NCBI GenBank assembly: GCA_963674835.2
Contig: CAXXKC010000003.1
Location: 1,178,001-1,242,000, forward strand
DNA from: G963674835 sp963674835
GTDB lineage: Bacteria; Planctomycetota; Planctomycetia; Pirellulales; Thermoguttaceae
Length of the DNA stretch: 64,000 bases
Reading direction: 5' to 3'
This document shows positions 25,595 to 34,641 of this stretch, in pieces; position 1 is the first letter of the stretch; each line of letters begins with the position of its first letter. A model generated the notes under the pieces. That model saw nothing but the letters and a program-made list of their open reading frames with translations. It made no database searches and was not told the DNA's origin. The position numbers and the translations under genes are program-made.

Positions 25595-28500
25595 CTACCC
25601 CTGCGATTCCAGGACGTGGAGAATGCTTCGAAGGGGCACACGGATCCATGTTGGCCGGTTATTCAACTCGTAGCCCAGTTCATACACCGCCTTTTCCAAT
25701 AGGAATATGCCCAGAAGTGTCTGAATTTCTTCGGTCGACTGCGGAATGAACGCATTGCTGTTCAACGTGTCCAAGTACGTCTTCAGAAACTGGACGCTTG
25801 TCCAAAGGGACCAGAACTGCCCCCAGCGGCACAAGTCGGCCATTTTTTCCTTCTGAACCATGCCACTTACGTGGTTGATCAACACGGACTGGCTGGCATA
25901 ATCGAACGACCGGATCATTCCTGCGACGTCGCGCAACGGGCTCCGCTTCATGCGTCGCTCACTGATCCTTCGTGCGGGCTCTCCCTCGAAATCGATGATC
26001 ACGAAGTCTTTGCCGGTGAAGAGCACTTGCCCGAGATGATAGTCGCCGTGGCAGCGAATTCGCGCTCCGGTGAGCTTTCGCCCGACGATGGATCGAAACC
26101 GATCCATGATCTCCTGCTCTACAACGAGCAGTTCTTTGACGTCGTCATGCAGTTCCTCGGGCAGTTCCCGGTGTTTGCTGCGCAGCAGTCGCAAGGTCCT
26201 CCTCGCAAGCCCCCGCATAGCCTGATAGAGCGATCGCTGATACAACTCTGAGAATGCTTCTGGAGCGAAATCAGGGTTCGTTGTCCCGGAGGCAAGTGCG
26301 AGATGAAGCTCTGCGGTCCGTTGCCCGAGAAGCGAAGCTAACTCCATGTAGGCGTTGCACACGTCCTGCGCAAATGCTGGCACATCCTGCTCCGCAAGCT
26401 GAGTGATGCCCATGCGCGGCAGATCCAGCATCTCGGAAGGCACGTCTCCGGGGCTTGCCAACACCCGCTCAAAGAAGCGAAGAACGGCCCCCGTCGTGTA
26501 GCTCCACGCATCACCCTCGTTGCGGACGAACCCTTGAAGAAGACCGACCGTGAACGCTGTGCCCGCCTCATTGCGGTACTCCAGAGCGCCGGCGGTAGGT
26601 GCGACGTGAGCGAACCTCGCCTTATCGGTGAGGAACGTTCCGAGTTCGAGGTCCGGGTTGATCCCTTCCTCAAGGCGCCGAAACAGCTTCAGCACCAGAC
26701 GATTCCCAAAGACAATCGAGCTATTGCTTTGTTCGACCGCAAGTGCGCGTACGGGTAGGGGCTCATTCACAGCGCCGCGCAGCGATCGGAACTGCCGTCC
26801 TGGCCGGCCGTGGAGCTTGCCTGCCAAGGAAGAATGACGCCGCCGGGAGCCAATCGTTTCCAACAAGGCGCGGCTGAACTGCTCCTCACCAAACGCGTCG
26901 TAGAGCACTCCTTCTTCGACCTTCTCGTCGCACACTACCTGAACGTGGGCCACAAGGACGGGTGATCGCTCGTTGATCATCTGGGCGGCGCGATCGCCGG
27001 AGGCGAAAGCCAGTGGCAAGAAATACGTTTCCGGCTCGTCTTGCAGGTAGTCCACTCGCAACAGGACTATATTCACCTCATCCGCATCATCAGACAACCT
27101 GAGAGGCAGCACATCTGTAATCGTCGTCGAGCGGATGGATTTCGCCTTGCCGCTGAACCATCGCCGGGTTGCTAGAATGAGAGGGAGACACCTTTCCAGG
27201 GATCGCTTCGTCTGGCCCGACAGGACTCCTTGCCAGCGGCGCGTTGTTCGGAGCGACGGAAGTACCTCTCCCGCATGCGTCGGTCCGGACAGAGCGCCCG
27301 TAACCGTGAGTGTCGGCTCTGCCGGTTTCTGTATCGCAAACCAGTAGAAGCTATGGGGCCCCAAAGTCAGCAGGTATGGCAGCTCACCGATCCTGGGAAA
27401 TGCGGTCTGCCCGAAAATCTCGACCGGTGTACACCCGCGAAACGCCGTCAGGTCGAGTTCCACGAATTGCGAGAAACGCGAGAGATTGGCCACTGCGAGA
27501 ATCGACTCGCCCTGATAGGTCCGCAGGTACGCCAAGACCTTCGGATTCTCAGGCAACAGAAATCGCAGCGTTCCCCTTGCAAACACCGGGCTTTGTTGGC
27601 GCATGGCGATCAAACGCTTCATCCACCACAACAGCGAGTACGGGTTCCTACGCGACGTCTCTACGTTGACCGCCTCGTAATGGTACTCGTGGTCGATGAT
27701 CAGCGGAAGGTAGAGCTGTTGCGGGTTGCATAAAGAGAAGCCTGCGTTGCGGTCGGGACTCCACTGCATCGGAGTCCGCACACCGTTTCGGTCACCAAGG
27801 TAGAAGTTGTCGCCCATTCCGATCTCGTCGCCGTAATAGAGCACAGGCGTCCCAGGCAACGACATGAGCAAGGAGTTGAGCAACTCGATCTTCCGGCGAT
27901 GGCCTCCCATAAGTGGAGCGAGCCGGCGACGGATCCCAAGATTGATCCGAGCCTGAGGGTGATTCGCGTAGACCCGGTACATGTAGTCCCGTTCCTCGTC
28001 GGTCACCATTTCAAGCGTCAGCTCATCGTGGTTGCGCAGGAAGATCGCCCACTGACAGGTTTCGGGAATCTCCGGCGTCTGTTGCATGATGTCGATGACA
28101 GGAAACCGGTCTTCCATCTGCACGGCCATGAACATGCGCGGCATCACCGGGAAATGAAATGCCATGTGGCACTCGTCTCCCCCGCCGAAATACGCCGCCG
28201 CGTCCTCTGGCCACTGATTGGCTTCTGCCAGCAGCATGCGTCCGGGAAAGTGGGTGTCGACATGAGATCGGATCTCCTGCAAGAACGCGTGCGTTTCCGG
28301 CAAGTTCTCGCAGTTCGTGCCCTCGCGTTCGAACAGATAAGGAACCGCGTCCAATCGCAGCCCGTCCACCCCCATCGCCAGCCAGTGGTCGAGAACCTGG
28401 AGTATCGCTTTGCGCACATCAGGGTTTTCGTAGTTCAAGTCTGGCTGATGGCTATAGAACCGGTGCCAATAGTACGCTTGAGCCACCGGGTCCCATGTCC

Positions 28501-28960
28501 AGTTGGACGTCTCAAAATCCTTGAAGATGATTCGGGCATCCTTGTACTTCTCCGACGTGGTGCTCCACACATAGTAGTCGCGGTGTCGGCTGCCCGGCTT
28601 GGCCCGCCTCGCACGCTGAAACCACGGATGCTGGTCGGACGTGTGATTCACCACGAGTTCCGTAATCACCTTCAGGCCCCGGGCGTGCGCGGCGCGCAGC
28701 AACGCCTTGAAGTCTGACAACGTACCGTAGCTCGGATGAACGCCGGCGTAGTCCCCAATGTCGTAGCCGTCGTCGCGCAAGGGCGAAGGGTAAAACGGCA
28801 ATAACCAAAGAGCTGTTGCACCGAGATCCTGAATGTAGTCCAACTTCTGGGCAAGACCACGGAAGTCGCCGACTCCATCGCCGCTCGAATCATAGAACGC
28901 TCGCACGTGGAGTTGGTAGATGACGGCATCCTTATACCACTGCTGCTTCGATTCCGTCAT
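25595..28960 (-). CDS. treS: Trehalose synthase-maltokinase fusion protein
   Basis: 1121 residues. The first ~550 are a GH13 trehalose synthase: DGVGDFRGL, VDGLRLDAVPYLFEREGTNC with nucleophile Asp204, LLAEANQWPEDAAAYFGGGD with Glu246 and FLRNHDELTLEM with Asp312. The C-terminal ~520 residues are a maltokinase (Mak/Pep2) with an aminoglycoside-phosphotransferase-like core: RCHGDYHLGQVLF (around 969-981, catalytic Asp) and IIDFEGEP (around 988-995, metal-binding Asp). The protein converts trehalose to maltose and phosphorylates maltose to maltose-1-phosphate with ATP, the GlgE substrate. The fused form is known in several phyla. It lies 102 bp after glgE. Confidence 0.95.
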   Translation of the reverse strand: MTESKQQWYKDAVIYQLHVRAFYDSSGDGVGDFRGLAQKLDYIQDLGATALWLLPFYPSPLRDDGYDIGDYAGVHPSYGTLSDFKALLRAAHARGLKVITELVVNHTSDQHPWFQRARRAKPGSRHRDYYVWSTTSEKYKDARIIFKDFETSNWTWDPVAQAYYWHRFYSHQPDLNYENPDVRKAILQVLDHWLAMGVDGLRLDAVPYLFEREGTNCENLPETHAFLQEIRSHVDTHFPGRMLLAEANQWPEDAAAYFGGGDECHMAFHFPVMPRMFMAVQMEDRFPVIDIMQQTPEIPETCQWAIFLRNHDELTLEMVTDEERDYMYRVYANHPQARINLGIRRRLAPLMGGHRRKIELLNSLLMSLPGTPVLYYGDEIGMGDNFYLGDRNGVRTPMQWSPDRNAGFSLCNPQQLYLPLIIDHEYHYEAVNVETSRRNPYSLLWWMKRLIAMRQQSPVFARGTLRFLLPENPKVLAYLRTYQGESILAVANLSRFSQFVELDLTAFRGCTPVEIFGQTAFPRIGELPYLLTLGPHSFYWFAIQKPAEPTLTVTGALSGPTHAGEVLPSLRTTRRWQGVLSGQTKRSLERCLPLILATRRWFSGKAKSIRSTTITDVLPLRLSDDADEVNIVLLRVDYLQDEPETYFLPLAFASGDRAAQMINERSPVLVAHVQVVCDEKVEEGVLYDAFGEEQFSRALLETIGSRRRHSSLAGKLHGRPGRQFRSLRGAVNEPLPVRALAVEQSNSSIVFGNRLVLKLFRRLEEGINPDLELGTFLTDKARFAHVAPTAGALEYRNEAGTAFTVGLLQGFVRNEGDAWSYTTGAVLRFFERVLASPGDVPSEMLDLPRMGITQLAEQDVPAFAQDVCNAYMELASLLGQRTAELHLALASGTTNPDFAPEAFSELYQRSLYQAMRGLARRTLRLLRSKHRELPEELHDDVKELLVVEQEIMDRFRSIVGRKLTGARIRCHGDYHLGQVLFTGKDFVIIDFEGEPARRISERRMKRSPLRDVAGMIRSFDYASQSVLINHVSGMVQKEKMADLCRWGQFWSLWTSVQFLKTYLDTLNSNAFIPQSTEEIQTLLGIFLLEKAVYELGYELNNRPTWIRVPLRSILHVLESQG

Positions 28961-29062
28961 GTCTGTCGCTCCCTGTGGGTGTATCCTTCACCAGACTCTG
29001 CGCCAGGAAGATGCCCTCCGAAGTCCTCCTGTCGCGACCATCCGAAAACGTTGCGATCGTCG

Positions 29063-31132
29063 CTACAAGAAGTACTCAAACTGTGATTCCGAACGGACTC
29101 GCTTCCGAATACGGAAGACATGCGCCGGACAGACCCGTGGATCTAGTTCCACGAAATTGCGTGGCCCACTCCACAGAAAGCGGCCATCGCCAAGCAGGTC
29201 GTGCGCTTGATAAGAATGCTCGGCGGCGATTCCGAAGTCGGCAAGCGGCAATTCCAACCATCCCGATTGTGTATGATGTGGATCCAGATTCACCACCATG
29301 ATGATCAGGTTGGAGAGATCATCGGTCCGCTTGCTGTAGCAAAGCAACTGCTCGTTTGCCACCGGATGAAAACGCAGACTCCGGTCGCTGTGCAATGCGG
29401 GATTCTCGCGCCGAATTTGGTTGATCCGACCGATGAATCCCCGCAGACTCTCCGGTGAATCCAGCTGCCAGTGGCGGAGTTGGTATTTCTCAGAATCGAG
29501 ATACTCCTCGCTTCCCGGCTCGCGCGGCTGTGCGACGCACTGCTCGAACGGCGGACCGTAGATCCCGCAGTTTGCTCCAAGCGTGGCGGCAAGGACATAT
29601 CGAGCCATGAAGGCGGCCCGCCCACCAAACTGGAGATACTCACTCAGAATATCAGGTGTGTTCGGCCAAAGGTTGGCTCGGAAGAAATCGCTTGCAGGGC
29701 CTTGGCTCAATTCGGTGAAGTAGTCCGTCAATTCGGACTTCGTGTTTCGCCAGGTGAAGTACGTATACGACTGGCTGAAACCAAGCTTGGCCAAACGGTA
29801 CATCACCGCCGGACGTGTGAACGCCTCGGCGAGGAAGATGGCTTCCGGATGAACATCTTTCACCTCCCGTATAACCCACTCCCAGAACCGGAACGACTTG
29901 GTGTGTGGATTGTCGACGCGAAAGATGCGCACCCCCTCTTTCGCCCAGAAGAGAAAGACCTCTTTGAGTTCCTGCCACAGCCCACGCCAGTCCTCGGACT
30001 CGAAGTCGAACGGGTAGATGTCCTGGTACTTCTTCGGTGGGTTCTCGGCGTATTGGATGGCCCCGTCGGGACGACTCCGAAACCAGTTGGGGTGTTCTCT
30101 CACATAGGGATGATCGGGTGAGCACTGGAACGCAATGTCCAGTGCAATGTCGATCCCGCGGTCCCTAGCATTTGCAACGAGCTCGCGAAAGTCCTCGATG
30201 GAACCCAACTCGCGATGAATGGCCTTGTGGCCACCCTCGCTCGACCCAATAGCCCAGGGTGAGCCCACGTCCTCCGGCTCTGCCGTAACCTCATTATTCC
30301 TACCCTTCCGGTATTGCTCGCCGATGGGGTGGATCGGCGGCAAGTACAGCACGTCAAAGCCCATCTCAGCTACGTACGGCAGGCGAGCGGTGCAGTCCTT
30401 GAGGGTTCCGTGTCGACCAGGTTCCGCGGCACAGGAGCGCGGGAACATCTCATACCATGTGCTGAACGCGGCCTTGGTCCGCTCCACCGTAACATGGAGC
30501 ACACGTTCAAACCGCGCCACGAAACGACGATTTCCGTATTTGAGCATCAGATCAGCGAGTTCGTCCGCCCCGGCAATTCTCAGGGGATCGTTCCGGGCCG
30601 ATGCACTCGCCAGCGATTCGGCCCATGCTTGCAGCGTCGATTTCGCGTCCTCGGGACAATCGGCGATCGCCGCACGCACCAGATTGGCGCCGATGAGCAG
30701 GTCCGTGGTAACGTCCTGATCGGCCTCAACGCGTTTGCAGAGATCCCTATGCCACGTTGCAAAGTGGTCGATCCACGCTTCCACGGTATACTCGACCTGC
30801 CCCACTTCGACGACGGTGAACTTCCCCTGCCACCAGTCATTACTCGTTGGGCGCATTGGAGATTCACGCCACCGCTCAGTCCCTCTTGCACGGGATTTCA
30901 CCACCGCGCGCAGAATATCATGTCCATCAGCAAACACACGGGCTCGCACTGCAACGCTTTCCCCGATAACGCGCTTGACGGGAAAACGGCCACCGTCGAC
31001 CTGGGGACACACGGACTCGATTGTGACTCGTTGGCGACCAACGTCGTCTTGACCTTGCTTCGACACGGAGGCTTCTCGCCCCATTGTCGGGGCGGCATTC
31101 ACCTGTCGAACACCTTCTTGACTGTGATCCAT
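29063..31132 (-). CDS. glgE: Alpha-1,4-glucan:maltose-1-phosphate maltosyltransferase (GH13_3)
   Basis: 689 residues. GlgE-specific segments are clear: WYEMFPRS (227-233), a NNEVTAEPEDVGSPWAIGS block with EGGHKAIH (279-306), VRIFRVDNPHTKSFRFWEW with nucleophile Asp407, and IFLAEAFTRPAVMYRLAKLG with acid/base Glu436. The 29-residue nucleophile to acid/base spacing equals that of characterised Streptomyces GlgE. It extends linear alpha-1,4-glucan from maltose-1-phosphate and releases phosphate. The first ~35 residues are not conserved in style, so an internal start (for example MGREAS) is possible. It is the first enzyme gene after marR, 103 bp downstream. Confidence 0.95.
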   Translation of the reverse strand: MDHSQEGVRQVNAAPTMGREASVSKQGQDDVGRQRVTIESVCPQVDGGRFPVKRVIGESVAVRARVFADGHDILRAVVKSRARGTERWRESPMRPTSNDWWQGKFTVVEVGQVEYTVEAWIDHFATWHRDLCKRVEADQDVTTDLLIGANLVRAAIADCPEDAKSTLQAWAESLASASARNDPLRIAGADELADLMLKYGNRRFVARFERVLHVTVERTKAAFSTWYEMFPRSCAAEPGRHGTLKDCTARLPYVAEMGFDVLYLPPIHPIGEQYRKGRNNEVTAEPEDVGSPWAIGSSEGGHKAIHRELGSIEDFRELVANARDRGIDIALDIAFQCSPDHPYVREHPNWFRSRPDGAIQYAENPPKKYQDIYPFDFESEDWRGLWQELKEVFLFWAKEGVRIFRVDNPHTKSFRFWEWVIREVKDVHPEAIFLAEAFTRPAVMYRLAKLGFSQSYTYFTWRNTKSELTDYFTELSQGPASDFFRANLWPNTPDILSEYLQFGGRAAFMARYVLAATLGANCGIYGPPFEQCVAQPREPGSEEYLDSEKYQLRHWQLDSPESLRGFIGRINQIRRENPALHSDRSLRFHPVANEQLLCYSKRTDDLSNLIIMVVNLDPHHTQSGWLELPLADFGIAAEHSYQAHDLLGDGRFLWSGPRNFVELDPRVCPAHVFRIRKRVRSESQFEYFL

Positions 31133-31235
31133 GACGAGACCCCTACATCCTCGAGTGTCGTGGCAATCACCGGAGCAGACTACCCTCCGCCATGCCGGTC
31201 CGCCCCGAACGCATCATTGCGGGCTACCCTCCTGT

Positions 31236-31814
31236 TCACGAGCGTACCCCTTGCAGTGATGTGATCGGGACCGCAGCCACCTTCTGAGCCTCCATCAATT
31301 CGACAACCTCCTCAAGCGTGCTCGCCAATCGCTCCTGCTCCGCTTGTTCCATCTGCTTCAACTTGACCATCAAAGTCGCCTGCAGTGGCGACGGCGATTC
31401 CTGAACGAATCCGCGCCCCTGCTCAGTCAACGACAAGAATACCGACCGCCGGTCTCGCTGGCCCCGCTGGCGTTCCACCAACCCCTTTCGCTCCAGCCGA
31501 TCCAGAATGCCAACCAACGTACTTGGATTGACGTGCACTTCTTCTGCGAGCCTTCGCGAAGTGAGTGTGCCCTCCTCCGCTAACGTATGAAGACAAACCA
31601 GTTGTGGTGCGGTAACGCTGCATCTTTGGATGAGCTGCCGGGAGTGCAGATCCACCGCGTGAACGATGCGTCGCAAAGCATTGAGGACCCGCCGTTCGGC
31701 ACCACGTCGAACGCCTTCGTCACAAGACGCATCCTCTCCGGCCATCGTCCGCTTGGCCGCCTTACTCGGCTGTCGATGCCCTTTCGAAGTGTTCGTTGTC
31801 CGCGTTCGACTCAT
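31236..31814 (-). CDS. MarR-family transcriptional regulator heading the alpha-glucan cluster
   Basis: 192 residues from the ATG at 31814 (AGAGG 8 bp upstream); an ATG at 31844 adds ten residues. A basic, disordered N-terminal ~40 residues precede the winged helix: TAPQLVCLHTLAEEGTLTSRRLAEEVHVNPSTLVGILDRLERKGLVERQ, then the wing RGQRDRRSVFLSLTEQG. MarR proteins usually repress their own operon and are released by a small ligand. Its place directly upstream of glgE, behind a near-consensus promoter with repeats, suggests it controls glgE-treS-glgB. The ligand is unknown. Confidence 0.88.
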   Translation of the reverse strand: MSRTRTTNTSKGHRQPSKAAKRTMAGEDASCDEGVRRGAERRVLNALRRIVHAVDLHSRQLIQRCSVTAPQLVCLHTLAEEGTLTSRRLAEEVHVNPSTLVGILDRLERKGLVERQRGQRDRRSVFLSLTEQGRGFVQESPSPLQATLMVKLKQMEQAEQERLASTLEEVVELMEAQKVAAVPITSLQGVRS

Positions 31815-31888
31815 TGCTAAGCCTCTGTGCTTTCGATCAGCCATCCCCCCGCCCGCTTCATGGCCGGCGAACCTGCCTGTGCCAGACT

Positions 31889-31917
31889 GTTATAGAATTC
31901 ATGTCAAATCATGTCAA
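31889..31917 (-). promoter_or_regulatory. Near-consensus sigma70 promoter of the marR-glgE cluster
   Basis: On the minus strand TTGACA (31912-31917) and TATAAC (31889-31894) are separated by exactly 17 bp. A direct repeat, TTGACATGA TTTGACATGA, fills the -35 and spacer. The -10 box lies about 75 bp before the ATG at 31814 and about 45 bp before that at 31844. Confidence 0.6.
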
Positions 31918-31929
31918 CTCAAATGAGTT
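31916..31929. promoter_or_regulatory. Inverted repeat overlapping the -35 box, candidate MarR operator
   Basis: AACTCA-AA-TGAGTT is a 6-bp inverted repeat with a 2-bp centre that touches the upstream edge of the TTGACA box. Placement suits repression or autoregulation by the adjacent MarR protein. This is inference from position and symmetry. Confidence 0.4.
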
Positions 31930-32170
31930 CACTACAAACTATTTAGCTACTTGGCACCAAGAAATAACCATTCCGACAGGGGGCGACCCCACACTGACGA
32001 CGCAGATGAATCGCCAAAGACGATACCGCAGGAGACCCTGGTGAGCACGGCGTTTCAAGAACCCGCAAGGCAAAGCCGTGGCGGCTCGTGTGCGGCGAGT
32101 AAACCCTTGGAATGGCACGACCAAATTGGTCGGTATCTCGCTCAAACGCGCGTCGTGCTTCTCTGCATCG

Positions 32171-32273
32171 TATTGATGCCTGTATTGAAAACGGAACAAG
32201 GGGTCCAACCCAATCCTGATCTTTCGGCCTCCCGATGGTCGGCCTCGTTCCAGTTCCAATTCAGGATCCAATA
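32171..32273. repeat. 103-bp TATTG/CAATA palindromic repeat, copy 3
   Basis: Same length and orientation as the other copies, with small differences near the right end (CAATTCAGGATCCAATA). It lies in the gap between the sialidase-like gene stop and the marR promoter region. The rest of the 31930-32459 gap shows no coding frame or other repeat. Confidence 0.9.
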
Positions 32274-32459
32274 GAGGACAGATCGCACGAATCGGAGAAG
32301 AGGCTTGAGGCGATGCGCGACTCTGCCGGAACTGAACAAGAACCAAGAGAAAGAAGAGCGGATTTGTCTGATCTTTGAATGGGAACTCTCCGCGTGCTCT
32401 GTCTTTCGGAGGCCGATGTCGCAAATGTCACAATCGGATCGTCGGGCGCGCGGTCTTTC

Positions 32460-34145
32460 TCAATCCCGGGCTGTGCCGCCGGCCTGGGCTTGCGATGCCC
32501 ATGGGGTCGTTGTCACCCACCACTGGTGCATGTTGGTTACTCTGCCCCCTGCGTAGCTCACGTCGGAATGGATCAGAAGCCGTTGGGGCGTCGCGGGATC
32601 GTATTTGCCGATGACTTCGTTGGCGGAATAGCAATCGCCCGAGCCTGGAGTCTGCAACCTGCTCATCAGTACAATTCCCTCATCCCAATGGATGCCGTCC
32701 CGCGACGAGTAGAGTACGAAGTTCCCCGGTCCCGGGTCGTCGCCGACCAGATCGCGAGGGTTGCTGCCGCTTCGCCCTTGGATGAAGTACCATTCGCCCA
32801 TTTTTTCGGAGAGTTGCATATTGCGGATCCCCTTGGCGAAGTGCGCGGTCTGCATGTCCGACCACGTCCGTCCGCCATCGGTGCTGATCACGTAGGGAAT
32901 ATTCTGTTCGGCCGTTTTGTCGTCTGTCCTCAGGTGAGCGTCGTAGGTGTAGACGATGATCTTGCCGTTATCGAGTGCGCCGGCGGCCCAATAGTAGGAG
33001 GCGTGGTTGAACGGCAGGATGCTGCGTTGGCTGAATGACTTCCCATTGTCCCCCGAAACCCACAGCGTTTGTGGCCCCCCCGGAGCCATCCCTCCCGAGG
33101 TACCTCCCCGAAAGACGATGAAGACCTCTCCGTCATGAACAAACGACGTGTTCATCGTGAAGGCGATATCATCGACGGTGGCGGACTTGTCGAACTCATA
33201 CGGCCCCTTCCAGGTGTGGCCGTTGTCGTCGCTGAGAAGATAGACCGGTGTTCGTTGTTTCTCCCATTTCTCGTTCGCGTAACGTATCAGGGTGGCGATC
33301 AGGGTTCCGTTTGGCGCGGTGACGAGGGAGTACACCAGGGCCGAGCACACTTCATCCCCATCCCACATTCGCTTGGAATAGTCGAGAATCGCAGGCTCGC
33401 TCCAGGTCAGGCCGCCGTCGGTTGAGCGGCGATACTCCGACCATCCGCCCGAGCCATGCCCATTCCAATGGTCTGCACCGGTTCCCGTCATGCTGTAGAA
33501 GGCGACAATATCGCCGTTCCGACACTCAGTAATCGAGTTGTTGCCGTGCCCCGAATGGCCTTGCGAGTACCGGTCTACGAACAACACGCCCGTGTTGGGG
33601 ATGTCGGCAGGATAGACGAAGAACGGTTTGCTGTCAGCAGCGCGGGGCCTGTTCCTTGCGGATCGAGCATCGTCGAAGCCCAGCACGACGACCCATTTCC
33701 CGAACCGGTAGGACTCTCCGGAAGCGACCTGCTTTTCGTAGGCAAGCACCTGATCCCTCTCGTCGTTTCCGAGCAACTGAAAAGGATCGTCTCCCATTGG
33801 CGAAAACCCCTGTGCCCTGAGGGCCTCTGCCTGACAGGCAGCACGGGGAATCGACTGAGGTGTGAGCACGATCAGGCGGCCGCCTTGCACGACGTCGAAG
33901 TGGGTGGAATCAATGGAACCCCTCAAGAACTTCTCTCCTGCCAGCTTCGCCGGACATTCTGCCAACCGGTAGCTTCGATCGGTGAACAGCACCGCGCCCG
34001 GCCGGAACCACATCACCTCCGATTCCGGCTCGCCGCGGACTTCGATGACCGCACGATCGGAAGCGTGTGTGTGGCATGTGCCCGTCGCTGCTAGAGCCAG
34101 AAGGACGAATAAGGTGCTCGTCATGCACATTCTGAATTTGTTCAT
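32460..34145 (-). CDS. Secreted BNR-repeat (sialidase-like) protein
   Basis: 561 residues with an N-terminal signal (CMTSTLFVLLALAATGTCHTHAS). A six-bladed beta-propeller is indicated by repeated Asp boxes, S-x-D-x-G-x-T-W: RRSTDGGLTWSEP, LLSDDNGHTWKGP, WVSGDNGKSFSQR, VISTDGGRTWSD and a degenerate YSSRDGIHWDEG. A unique N-terminal domain of ~190 residues precedes the propeller. The sialidase arginine triad is not obvious, so an exo-sialidase activity is possible but not shown; many planctomycete BNR proteins act on sulfated or other sugars. It is divergent from the PEP-CTERM gene. Confidence 0.75.
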   Translation of the reverse strand: MNKFRMCMTSTLFVLLALAATGTCHTHASDRAVIEVRGEPESEVMWFRPGAVLFTDRSYRLAECPAKLAGEKFLRGSIDSTHFDVVQGGRLIVLTPQSIPRAACQAEALRAQGFSPMGDDPFQLLGNDERDQVLAYEKQVASGESYRFGKWVVVLGFDDARSARNRPRAADSKPFFVYPADIPNTGVLFVDRYSQGHSGHGNNSITECRNGDIVAFYSMTGTGADHWNGHGSGGWSEYRRSTDGGLTWSEPAILDYSKRMWDGDEVCSALVYSLVTAPNGTLIATLIRYANEKWEKQRTPVYLLSDDNGHTWKGPYEFDKSATVDDIAFTMNTSFVHDGEVFIVFRGGTSGGMAPGGPQTLWVSGDNGKSFSQRSILPFNHASYYWAAGALDNGKIIVYTYDAHLRTDDKTAEQNIPYVISTDGGRTWSDMQTAHFAKGIRNMQLSEKMGEWYFIQGRSGSNPRDLVGDDPGPGNFVLYSSRDGIHWDEGIVLMSRLQTPGSGDCYSANEVIGKYDPATPQRLLIHSDVSYAGGRVTNMHQWWVTTTPWASQAQAGGTARD

Positions 34146-34641
34146 TGAGTGTTCTCGTTTGATAAGCCCGACAATTGCCTTGCACGGCGTCGTCCGCCGT
34201 GCATCGGTCTAGGCGATGCTAAGCGGAGTATATTTGAGAGGTGTCCTTTCAGCAAGCGTGCATGAATTCTGCTGAGGAGGCTTCCACGAAGTCGAGTAGA
34301 CGACGGATGCTTCGCCAACTGCAAACCAGGAACGGTTCGAGGTGAAATCGCTGCTTGATGAAGCGTTGTCGCAGGAAGGGCGCGTTTCACACAAGAGAAC
34401 GGAAGACGCACATGGAGGCACGGAGAACGCAGAGGATAAAGGTGTCGCACATCGACAGTACCACCGTACCCGTGACCGACGCATGTTGTGCTCGTCACGT
34501 ACCACACGATATACCCGACAGTGGATCTGGCTATTCAGGGGTGGCCAATATCCCCCATTTGCTTGACGTGGGCGCAGTTTTCGCAAACAATGGGGCCGAT
34601 ACTTCCCTGTCGAGATCATTTCGGGTTGGGAGGGACGAGCC
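34146..34641. other. Divergent intergenic region between the sialidase-like and PEP-CTERM genes
   Basis: About 500 bp with no convincing coding frame. A weak promoter-like pair for the plus-strand gene is TTGACG at 34563 and AACAAT at 34586 with 17-bp spacing. Purine-rich text near 34380-34440 has no recognised function. Confidence 0.35.

Noticed and set aside
34563..34591. Promoter for the PEP-CTERM gene (TTGACG/AACAAT, 17-bp spacing)
   Set aside because: The -10 box is poor; kept only as a remark in the intergenic entry.
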